Shown here piece by piece: positions 36,001 through 46,530 of a DNA stretch of 64,000 nucleotides. Below the pieces are notes generated by a model that worked only from the letters and a program-made list of their open reading frames with translations, was not told the DNA's origin and ran no database searches. The first letter of the stretch is position 1. Every line of letters begins with the position of its first letter. A program made the position numbers and the translations under genes. Origin of the DNA: Arctopsyche grandis (lineage: Eukaryota > Arthropoda > Insecta > Trichoptera > Hydropsychidae); the NCBI RefSeq assembly GCF_051622035.1, contig NC_135367.1:14932501-14996500 (forward strand), written 5' to 3'.

Positions 36001-39000
36001 ATACGTTTCCCCAACTTGCCGAAGTATTTGGCTGAGATGGTTCAAACGGTTCTTCTGTTGTCGCCATTTCCGATACGAAGCGAATGCTGGAGGGACCAGT
36101 CATTACGGTACGCTTTTATCTGATATGGATTGAAATATTTCATGCGTTAGTCTTGATAGATCCATATTACTCACAACTACCACACGAAGGTTGACTTACA
36201 TACGTACCTGTTGATTGTTCTGCAGGATGATATCGATCCGATTTGTCGAAATTCATAACTGCAACGTATGGAGCATTGTCGCGGACACAGATGGAGCTGC
36301 AAATACTGTGGAAGGTCACCTGTTGCTACTATTGCGACTGCGCGGCGAACCGATCAATTGGACCCTGGGATTTCCCAGGCACTCTCTTACGGCCACTCAG
36401 TCTCCCGTTCCGTTCCAGATGGATACAACGCATACGTTTCCCCAACTTGCCGAAGTATTTGGCTGAGATGGTTCAAACGGTTCTTCTGTTGTCGCCATTT
36501 CCGATACGAAGCAAATGCTGGAAGGACCAGTCATTACGGTACGCTTTTATCTGATATGGATTGAAATATTTCATGCGTTAGTCTTGATAGATCCATATTA
36601 CTCACAACTACCACACGAAGGTTGACTTACATACGTACCTGTTGATTGTTCTGCAGGATGATATCGATCCGATTTGTCGAAATTCATAACTGCAACGTAT
36701 GGAGCATGGTCGCGGACACAGATGGAGCTGCAAATACTGTGGAAGGTCACCTGTTGGTACTATTGCGACTGCGCGGCGTACCGATCAATTGGACCCTGGG
36801 ATTTTCCAGGCACTCTCTTACGGCCACTCAGTCTCCCGTTCCGTTCCAGATGGATACAACGCATACGTTTCCCCAACTTGCCGAAGTATTTGGCTGAGAT
36901 GGTTCAAACGGTTCTTCTGTTGTCGCCATTTCCGATACGAAGCGAATGCTGGAGGGACCAGTCATTACGGTACGCTTTTATCTGATATGGATTGAAATAT
37001 TTCATGCGTTAGTCTTGATAGATCCATATTACTCACAACTACCACACGAAGGTTGACTTACATACGTACCTGTTGATTGTTCTGCAGGATGATATCGATC
37101 CGATTTGTCGAAATTCATAACTGCAACGTATGGAGCATTGTCGCGGACACAGATGGAGCTGCAAATACTGTGGAAGGTCACCTGTTGCTACTATTGCGAC
37201 TGCGCGGCGAACCGATCAATTGGACCCTGGGATTTCCCAGGCACTCTCTTACGGCCACTCAGTCTCCCGTTCCGTTCCAGATGGATACAACGCATACGTT
37301 TCCCCAACTTGCCGAAGTATTTGGCTGAGATGGTTCAAACGGTTCTTCTGTTGTCGCCATTTCCGATACGAAGCAAATGCTGGAAGGACCAGTCATTACG
37401 GTACGCTTTTATCTGATATGGATTGAAATATTTCATGCGTTAGTCTTGATAGATCCATATTACTCACAACTACCACACGAAGGTTGACTTACATACGTAC
37501 CTGTTGATTGTTCTGCAGGATGATATCGATCCGATTTGTCGAAATTCATAACTGCAACGTATGGAGCATGGTCGCGGACACAGATGGAGCTGCAAATACT
37601 GTGGAAGGTCACCTGTTGCTACTATTGCGACTGCGCGGCGAACCGATCAATTGGACCCTGGGATTTTCCAGGCACTCTCTTACGGCCACTCAGTATCCCG
37701 TTCCGTTCCAGACGGATACAACGCATACGTTCCCCCAACTTGCTGAAGTATTTGGCTGAGATGGCTCAAATGGTTCTTCCGTTGTCGTCATTTCCGATAC
37801 GAAGCGAATGCAGGATGGACCAGTCATTACGGTACGCTTTTATCTGATATCGATTGAAATATTTTCTGGTTTAGTCTTCATAGATCCATATCACTCACAA
37901 CTACCATATGAAGGTTAACTTACATACGTACCTGTTGATTGTTCTGCAGGATGATATCGATCCGATTTGTCGAAATTCATAACTGCAACGTATGGAGCAT
38001 GGTCGCGGACACAGATGGAGCTGCAAATACTGTGGAAGGTCACCTGTTGGTACTATTGCGACTGCGCGGCGTACCGATCAATTGGACCCTGGGATTTTCC
38101 AGGCACTCTCTTACGGCCACTCAGTCTCCCGTTCCGTTCCAGATGGATACAACGCATACGTTTCCCCAACTTGCCGAAGTATTTGGCTGAGATGGTTCAA
38201 ACGGTTCTTCTGTTGTCGCCATTTCCGATACGAAGCGAATGCTGGAGGGACCAGTCATTACGGTACGCTTTTATCTGATATGGATTGAAATATTTCATGC
38301 GTTAGTCTTGATAGATCCATATTACTCACAACTACCACACGAAGGTTGACTTACATACGTACCTGTTGATTGTTCTGCAGGATGATATCGATCCGATTTG
38401 TCGAAATTCATAACTGCAACGTATGGAGCATGGTCGCGGACACAGATGGAGCTGCAAATACTGTGGAAGGTCACCTGTTGCTACTATTGCGACTGCGCGG
38501 CGAACCGATCAATTGGACCCTGGGATTTCCCAGGCACTCTCTTACGGCCACTCAGTCTCCCGTTACGTTCCAGATGGATACAACGAATTCGTTCCCCCAA
38601 CTTGCTGAAGTATTTGGCTGAGATGGCTCAATCGGTTCTTCAGTTGCCGCCATTTTGGATCCGAAGCGAATGCTGGAGGGAACAGTCATTACGGTACGCT
38701 TTTATCTGATATGGATTGAACTATTTCATGCGTTAGTCTTGATAGATCCATATCACTCACAACTATCATACGAAAGTTGACTTACATAAGTACCTGTTGA
38801 TTGTTCTGCAGGAAGATATCGATCCGATTTGTCGAAAAACATAACTGCAACGTATGGAGCATGGTCGCGGACACGGATGGAGCTGCAAATACTGTGGAAG
38901 GTCACCTGTTGGTACTATTGCGACTGCGCGGCGTACCGATCAATTGGACCCTGGGATTTTCCAGGCACTCTCTTACGGCCACTCAGTCTCCCGTTCCGTT

Positions 39001-41090
39001 CCAGATGGATACAACGCATACGTTTCCCCAACTTGCCGAAGTATTTGGCTGAGATGGTTCAAACGGTTCTTCTGTTGTCGCCATTTCCGATACGAAGCGA
39101 ATGCTGGAGGGACCAGTCATTACGGTACGCTTTTATCTGATATGGATTGAAGTATTTCATGCGTTAGTCTTGATAGATCCATATCACTCACAACTATCAT
39201 ACGAAGGTTGACTTACATAAGTACCTGTTGATTGTTCTGCAGGAAGATATCGATCCGATTTGTCGAAAAACATAACTGCAACGTATGGAGCATGGTCGCG
39301 GACACAGATGGAGCTGCAAATACTGTGGAAGGTCACCTGTTGGTACTATTGCGACTGCGCGGCGTACCGATCAATTGGACCCTGGGATTTTCCAGGCACT
39401 CTCTTACGGCCACTCAGTCTCCCGTTCCGTTCCAGACGGATACAACGAATTCGTTCCCCCAACTTGCTGAAGTATTTGGCTGAGATGGCTCAATCGGTTC
39501 TTCAGTTGCCGCCATTTTGGATCCGAAGCGAATGCTGGAGGGAACAGTCATTACGGTACGCTTTTATCTGATATGGATTGAAATATTTCATGCGTTAGTC
39601 TTGATAGATCCATATCACTCACAACTATCATACGAAGGTTGACTTACATAAGTACCTGTTGATTGTTCTGCAGGAAGATATCGATCCGATTTGTCGAAAA
39701 ACATAACTGCAACGTATGGAGCATGGTCGCGGACACAGATGGAGCTGCAAATACTGTGGAAGGTCACCTGTTGGTACTATTGCGACTGCGCGGCGTACCG
39801 ATCAATTGGACCCTGGGATTTTCCAGGCACTCTCTTACGGCCACTCAGTCTCCCGTTCCGTTCCAGACGGATACAACGAATTCGTTCCCCCAACTTGCTG
39901 AAGTATTTGGCTGAGATGGCTCAATCGGTTCTTCAGTTGCCGCCATTTTGGATCCGAAGCGAATGCTGGAGGGAACAGTCATTACGGTACGCTTTTATCT
40001 GATATGGATTGAAATATTTCATGCGTTAGTCTTGATATATCCATATCACTCACAACTATCATACGAAGGTTGACTTACATAAGTACCTGTTGATTGTTCT
40101 GCAGGAAGATATCGATCCGATTTGTCGAAATACATAAGTGCAACGTATGGAGCATGGTCGCGGACACAGATGGAGCTGCAAATACTGTGGAAGGTCAGCT
40201 ATTGCTACTTTTGCGACTGCGCGGCGAACCGATCAATTGGACCCTGGGATTTCCCAGGCACTCTCTTACGGCCACTCAGTCTCCCGTTACGTTCCAGATG
40301 GATACAACGAATTCGTTCCCCCCACTTGCTGAAGTATTTGGCTGAGATGGCTCAATCGGTTCTTCAGTTGCCGCCATTTTGGATCCGAAGTGAATGCTGG
40401 ATGGACCAGTCATTACGGTACGCTTTTATCTGATATGGATTGAAATATTTCCTGCGTTAGTCTTGATAGATCCGTATAACTCACAACTACCATACGAAGG
40501 TTAACTTACATACGTACCTGTTGATTGTTCTGCAGGATGATATCGATCCGATTTGTCGAAATACATAACTGCAACGTATGGAGCATGGTCGCGGACACAG
40601 ATGGAGCTGCAAATACTGTGGAAGGTCACCTGTTGCTACTATTGCGACTGCGCGGCGTACCGATCAATTGGACCCTGGGATTTTCCAGGCACTCTCTTAC
40701 GGCCACTCAGTCTCCCGTTCCGTTCCAGATGGATACAACGCATACGTTCCCCCAACTTCCTGAAGTATTTGGCTGAGATGGTTCAAACGGTTCTTCTGTT
40801 GTCGCCATTTCCGATACGAAGCGAATGCTGGAGGGACCAGTCATTACGGTACGCTTTTATCTGATATAGATTGAAATATTTCTGTTTTAGTCTTGATAGT
40901 TGACTTACATACGTACCTGTTGATTGTTTTGCAGGATGATATCGATCCAATGTCGAATTGCATAACTGCAACGTATGGAGCATGCTCGCGGAGACAGACG
41001 GAGGTGCAAATGCAGTGGATAGTCAGCTGTTGCAATTGGCGAGCCAGCGAACCGATCAATTGGCCCTTGGGATTTTCCAGGCTCTCTTTT

Positions 41091-42642
41091 AGCCCCACTT
41101 TAGACGGGAAAGATGGATTAGAGCGGCATCTTCAAGTTAGTATAAACAATTCTATAGAATTTTAACGAGACCGTTTCAATGAATAGACGATCCCATGTAT
41201 ATACCGCACGATACCGCGTATATGACCGCCGTCTATCATGTTTTTTTTGTATGTTTAAAACTATCTAAAAAAAATATCCCACGTACAAGATACCGCATCC
41301 TTCGCTGTGTGTTTGCGCCCTAACACAGCGCCTAGTATAGGTATATTAGCTACAGAAGGCGCGTGCACAGTACTTACACAAATGCATTTTTCATATACAG
41401 GCTGTTGAAATTAACACGCTAATATTTATAAATTTTATTTCAACCGATCGTGTAATGTTTTTAAGATCTGTGATATAATTTAGATGGCATATTTATTTAA
41501 TATTTGAATACGTGCCACGAATAAAATGATAAATAGCGTTTTTTTTTAATTATAAGTAAAACAAACGTACGTATGCAAAAATTAATAAGAATTAAAAAAT
41601 TAGAAAAAAATATAGGATATGAATTATATTAAACAGGAAATAAGTGATTTTAAAAGTGTTCGAATTTTGATAATTATGCAGTCCTTTTCATTATTATGTA
41701 TAGACATTCTTCTTTGTCGGCTAGTATTAGTAAAGTCCCGACCGTTACAAAGATAATAAAATAAATTCGCAAAGGAAGCGCTACACTTTGTTGTTAATTT
41801 GCTCACTTCAAATTTGTTTACTGTTGGGTGCCTAGACCATCAAAATATTTTTTCATTATTTTGCATAGAATTGTTTGTCGGCTTCAGAATTTTGTGGCCG
41901 AGTCAGAACTTGTCATAAATAAAAGTCCTTAAAACAACTCGCACAGTCGATGAAGATGTGGATGCTGCTGGTTCTGATGACTCTGAAGATAAAGGTTGTG
42001 TCGTTGATGGCTCCGATATTGAAGGTTGCGATGTTGGCGGTTTATTAGCCACCACAAATTGATTTCGTACTTCACAAACAATTCGCTGAACACTTCTATT
42101 AGAAACACCAGTCGCTTCCGCAGTTGAAGTATATAAATTTTTCATAAAACTATTTCTTTCGTCACTTTCACTATTCACTATACGATGCATGAAATAGTTG
42201 AAAACATTATACACAATTTCGCGAGATTGTCCCGTTAGTGTTTTCCCAGATCCAATTTTATTACAAAGCATTTTATTATCATATATCCACTAATTCTAAT
42301 GAACTAACTCCAATTAACCAATTAGCAAACAATATAAGAACGCGTTACGTCAGTTTGTGGGGGTTGATCGGTGACTGACCAGTGAAACTGGAAAAAATCA
42401 CCCTGTAGTGCACACTTTGAGCAATACAAAAAATAATTGTTGTTTCTGTCAGTCTCGGAAAGTGGGTGCGTATGAAAGGGACCAACTGATTGTCCTAGAA
42501 AACAGATACAAAAAATCTTATTCATATCTTCACGGACACAATATACGTGCTTGTATTGGTACGTGCCAGCTTTCGCTGCACGAGCTATACCGGAGCAGGC
42601 ACGGTGCCGGTCCAATCCACCCTTCTCGTGTAAAGGGGGGCT
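41091..42642. mobile_element. TIR DNA transposon inserted in a 431-bp-type unit
   Basis: The left end AGCCCCACTTTAGACGGGAA and the complement of the right end AGCCCCCCTTTACACGAGAA remain similar for about 40 bp. To its left is the first half of a satellite unit, to its right the second half (from AGTCTCCCGTTCCGTTCC). Target duplication is unclear. It carries a transposase-like fragment on the minus strand. Confidence 0.6.
41903..42271 (-). pseudogene. transposase N-terminal fragment with helix-turn-helix (superfamily uncertain, IS630/Tc1-like?)
   Basis: 122-codon frame beginning MLCNKIGSGKTLTGQSREIV, then ATGVSNRSVQRIVCEV, a pattern I associate with the DNA-binding N-terminus of insect DDE transposases, followed by a Ser/Pro/Thr-rich linker. 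No catalytic DDE domain follows in the element, so it is either truncated or non-functional. The superfamily is uncertain. Confidence 0.45.
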
Positions 42643-42870
42643 GGCGGCAAGTAAGTCTCCCGTTCCGTTCCCGACCGATATAATGCATACGTTCCCCAAC
42701 TTGCTGAAGTATTTGGCTGAGATGGCTAAAATGGTTCTTCCGTTGTCGCCATTTCGGATACGAAGCGAATGCTGGATGAACAGTCACACCAGTCACCCTT
42801 TTATCTGATATATATGTAGATTGAAATATTTTCCGCGTTAATCTTGATAGATTCATATCACTCACAATTA
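42643..42870. repeat. partial 431-bp satellite unit (right half)
   Basis: Contains GTCTCCCGTTCCGTTCC, AACTTGCTGAAGTATTTGGC and GAAGCGAATGCTGGATG in the same order as the main array, but more diverged. It continues the unit whose left half ends at 41090. Confidence 0.75.
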
Positions 42871-43270
42871 GAGCTCGGTCAGCCAGAGAGCGACCAATAT
42901 AACTAGTCACCGGAGCCTGAGGGGGCCGTGTATTGTTCAAAGGTTGTAAATGCATTGTTAAAGGTTTGCCGAAAAATGGATAGCACTGTGACTATCCTAC
43001 CTCTAAATATAACAACATTGGTTACTACAGGCTTACTACAAAGTATGCTTAACGCATATATACATCAATTTTTGAAAGTTCGTTTTAATTTCTATTAAAT
43101 TAATTGGATTTTATAAATACAAAATATAAAAGAAAAATAAAAGAGAGATTTCAAAATTCGGTTGTCATATTAATAAATTATTCTGCATCTGATCCATTGA
43201 ATTCAATGTTTGATGATTAGAAGTTCGAGGAATCAGACCCATAGCTGATAGTAAAACGCAACCAATCGTT
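42871..43270. other. non-satellite stretch between two satellite fragments
   Basis: About 400 bp, starting GC-richer (to about 42950) and then AT-rich. It shows no ORF, clear inverted ends or known family. Confidence 0.4.
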
Positions 43271-43459
43271 GTACATACGTACCTGTTGATTGTTCTGCAG
43301 GATGATGTCGATCCAATGTCGAATTGTATAAAAGCAACGCACGGAGTATGCTCACGGACACAAATGCGGTGCAAATACAATGGAAGGTCAGCTGTTGCTA
43401 CTATTGCGAATGCGCGCCGAATCGATCAATCGGCCCCTGGGATTTTTCAGGCACTCTCT
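43271..43459. repeat. partial 431-bp satellite unit (left half), edge variant
   Basis: Runs from TACATACGTACCTGTTGATT to GGCACTCTCT. It carries the edge form CCAATGTCGAATTG instead of the central CCGATTTGTCGAA. It is interrupted by the Merlin-type element and resumes at 44034. Confidence 0.78.
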
Positions 43460-44033
43460 GGTAAAAGTCGGGTTTATAGACGAGGCGGACGAGGCTAGGC
43501 TCAGTCCCTGCTGTGATTGGCTGTTTTGGCTACTTTGTCGAGTATTGCCGTACCTTGAATAATCTCGACTTTTACAAGATGAAATACTCCGACAAATACT
43601 GCCTGGATCACATCTAATTTCGGACGGTTGGGCAGCGTACGGAAATATTCCACATATTACGAATGGAATATACAAGGATTGGTTTGTGGTTTACCAGGAT
43701 AATTTCGTGGATCCAAATGATAGTGAAATACATACGCAAAATGTTGAAAATATGTGGATGCCTGTGAAAAGAAAGATGAAGCGTCAATTTGGCGCAACGC
43801 GTGCCCGTTTTGATTCATTTTTAGATAAATTTGTATTGAACCACAAACGAATGCGTGTATATTCCATTCGCAATACATGGAATATTTCCGTACGCTGCCC
43901 AACCGTCCGAATTTATATGCGAACCAGGCAGTAAAAGTCGAGTTTATTCACGGCATGGCAATACTCCACAAAGCAGCCAATCACAGCAAGGACCAAACCT
44001 AGCCTCGACCCGTCTATAAACCCGACTTTTACC
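43460..44033 (+). mobile_element. Merlin-type (IS1595-like) element, internally deleted
   Basis: Terminal inverted repeats GGTAAAAGTCGGGTTTATAG at both ends, extending with gaps through GCTGTGATTGGCTG. The 8-bp flanks CACTCTCT (43452-43459) and CACCCTCT (44034-44041) are the target duplication with one change; 8-9 bp is the Merlin size. The interior retains only the C-terminal part of a DDE transposase. Confidence 0.82.
43569..43934 (+). pseudogene. C-terminal fragment of an ISXO2/IS1595-like (Merlin) transposase
   Basis: An open frame without start contains ISDGWAAYGNI, FVDPNDSEIHTQNVENMWMP and VKRKMKRQFGATRARF, the characteristic last third of DDE_Tnp_IS1595 domains (Asp in SDGWAAY, His-Thr-Gln-Asn-Val-Glu near the end). 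The N-terminal zinc-binding and first catalytic parts are deleted, although both element ends are intact. Confidence 0.8.
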
Positions 44034-44262
44034 CACCCTCTTACGGGCAGTCAGTCTCCCGTTCCGTTCCAGACGGATAGAACGTATACGTTCCCTACTT
44101 CCTGAAGTATTTGGTTGAGATGGCTCAAACGCTTGTTCCGTTGTCGCCATTTCGGATGCGAAGCGAATGCTGGATGGACCAGTAATAACAACACGAGTTT
44201 AACCGACATCGATTGAAATATTTTCCGCGTTAGTGTTGATAGATCTATATACATCATTCACA
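44034..44262. repeat. partial 431-bp satellite unit (right half), last of the array
   Basis: Continues the unit split by the Merlin-type element: CAGTCAGTCTCCCGTTCCGT, GAAGTATTTGGTTGAGATGG, GAAGCGAATGCTGGATGGAC. It ends near CATCATTCACAACAGG. Confidence 0.75.
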
Positions 44263-46530
44263 ACAGGTATGGTTTAAAACCACACCTGCTTCTAGATTAA
44301 AGCATACCGAATTGGAATAAAATTACCAATTCGCATATTCAGCTCATGCGCACAAAAGTTATTAATCGATTTATAGTGATTATGGAGATGATGTCACTAT
44401 TGCGTTCAGTACACTCAAAAAAAATTTACGTTGTGTCCATAAGAATTTCAGTACCCAATACTAAGTTTCAGTTTGATAGGACTAACAGTGTTCAAAAAAT
44501 ACACACACATTTTTTCTAGATCATGAAAACGTGATCAATTGATTCTGACTTCGAATAAGTCAAAATCTCGAGTTCGAATTTTCGCATGATCTATCATCTT
44601 GCTTTGAAACTTCATCTATTGTTACTATGTATGTACAAAGATACAGTAAATATCCAGCTTTAATATTTTTCGTAATTTAAAGTCTTGAATTAACTTTTAA
44701 TGTCGATTTTTGGATTTTTTTTCTTCGTATTTTTCTACTTCTTCTTTGAGTTTGTAGTAGTATTGGCAGGACTATCTGGTCCCCCCTTCCTCTGTTAAAA
44801 ATTTTTTCTTTGGTTTCTATTATTACTGAAGAATTTTCTATATTTTCATTGCACTAAAATATATTTTTTTTTATTTCTAGGTGACAACAATGATTATGGA
44901 ATACACAAGAATATTCAAATTCGATGGAAAGATGCTAGCACTGAGCATTGGGATTGGAACGGGATAGAGTTGATTGTAAATATGTAAACGAAAAAAATAT
45001 GTAGGTGCATCATCGGTGTACAAAAGTTTTATGATAAAATACAAAGAACTAGTATTTTCCATCAATGGTTTCGCACTGAGTTTTCTGTTCAATCATAGTT
45101 AATTTTTATTTTATATTTTATTATGAGACTATACTTAAACTGTAAACATCATTTTTGTTTTAATAGCTTAGAATTTTTTTTCCAAAAATATCATCCATTG
45201 CTTACGTGCCATTATGTTAGAATCATATTTCATCACTGGATAAAATCACATGGTTATTTCCTCTTCTTAATTGTGCTACTCCAAGATATCATTATTTACC
45301 ACCACTATTAATATAACCTATATTTTTCTTAATTTTATACTTTGGGGAGAAGTATAATAGTGAAACTTGTTTTTACACTCCCGGTTTGATTTTGATTTTT
45401 AAATGCTTTTTATTAGTTCGAAATTATGTTCACTATACATCTTATATCTATTTTAATAGCTACTGATGTACTGATCATTTTCTATTTTACAATTTTAATT
45501 TAATTTTGTTAGTAATCATAGTATTATATTATTCGAAGGTTAATGTACAGCATAATAGGGAAAATAGATCATAAACCTATTTAGAATTCTTATAAATGCT
45601 CATAATACATCTAATACATAATATTAATTAAAGACTAACTAAAGTGGATGACCTAACGCAGATTGTGTTTAGGTAATCTGTGTTTATATCTGAAGGGTAT
45701 AGACATTTTGTTGTAATCACCGAGACTCTTCACAAGTGTGTAAATATGGTTATTCAATTAGTGATTCTGTCATAAAATATACTAGTTAGTTTGTTAGTAA
45801 TATCTGTATTACACTCCCGGTAAATTTTCCAGTGTCATTTCATATTGAATTAGAAAGAAGCCAATCGGCAGTACTTATCATGATGCGATAATCATTGATG
45901 CCTTTCATTTGGCGAGGGCTAATTCTGCTACAAGTGTTTTCTATAGTTATGAAAATATTCGAATCCAATAATTAAATTTTAAGAAGGCTGCGTAGATTTT
46001 AAAGCACTTTCAAACATCGAATAAATTTTTCATCTGTTTGTAAATTAATGAAGATTTTTTAAAATCTCTTGCTTACGCCGTCGTAAATATTGCTCTGAGA
46101 TATACAAGTAACTTTTCTTCTCACTTCTTCCTCTCCGTTGTTGTTTCTAACAGATTCGTTACATGGATTCAATTTGCATTGTCTCATATTTATTTCAGTT
46201 TCAGTGTAATATGAGTATATAATATTAAAAATTGGGCGAATGATACATTACACTAATGAGTCAAGATTGTAATAAATAGAGAAATAAAAATAGCGAGTGT
46301 GGAATACAGACAAAATCGACACTCCATCGCATCACAAGAACGAAAAATTATATATTTTTGAATTTGTGGTCATCATAACCGTTCGGTAGAGAAACTTTTT
46401 GACTCGTTTGTGTCCTCACTTTGTGATACCGTCTTTATGGAATTAATTTTCAGTAAGAATTATTGGACGTGATTGGACAGGTTTTAAACTAACAATTAAA
46501 AATCATTGTCCTATTCTTTCTCGGAAGCAA
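44263..46530. other. AT-rich spacer between the two satellite arrays
   Basis: Holds copy 2 of the dispersed repeat (44447-44610). I found no exon, RNA gene or transposon boundary in the rest, only short chance frames. TACACTCCCGG-type words occur at 45376 and 45811. Confidence 0.5.
44447..44610. repeat. dispersed repeat, copy 2
   Basis: Matches 12538-12690 through AAGTTTCAGTTTGA, GAAAACGTGATCA and GTCAAAATCTCGAGTT in the same order and orientation. Confidence 0.65.

Larger units (their letters stand above)
31175..41090. repeat. 431-bp satellite array (about 18-19 units), split near its left edge by a hAT element
   Basis: Unit start GATTGTTCTGCAGGATGATA recurs every 431 bp (432 once) from about 33637 to 40910, with a partial unit 31175-31279 left of the hAT insertion. 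The array is visibly richer in GC than its flanks. Each unit can be read openly in several overlapping frames (83, 98 and 103 codons), which follows from homogenisation and not from a gene. Units fall into classes by shared substitutions. Two units starting about 36215 and 37077 carry the same private changes, as do those at 33637/35353 and 34490/38370. Confidence 0.92.

Noticed and set aside
33251..41165. Repeated overlapping ORFs of 83, 98 and 103 codons in each 431-bp unit, as a possible gene family
   Set aside because: They occur in several frames of the same DNA, recur with exact 431-bp spacing and resemble no protein I know. Open frames survive because the units are homogenised copies.
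43657..44257. Minus-strand frames around the Merlin element and last satellite unit
   Set aside because: They are antisense to the transposase remnant or to satellite sequence.
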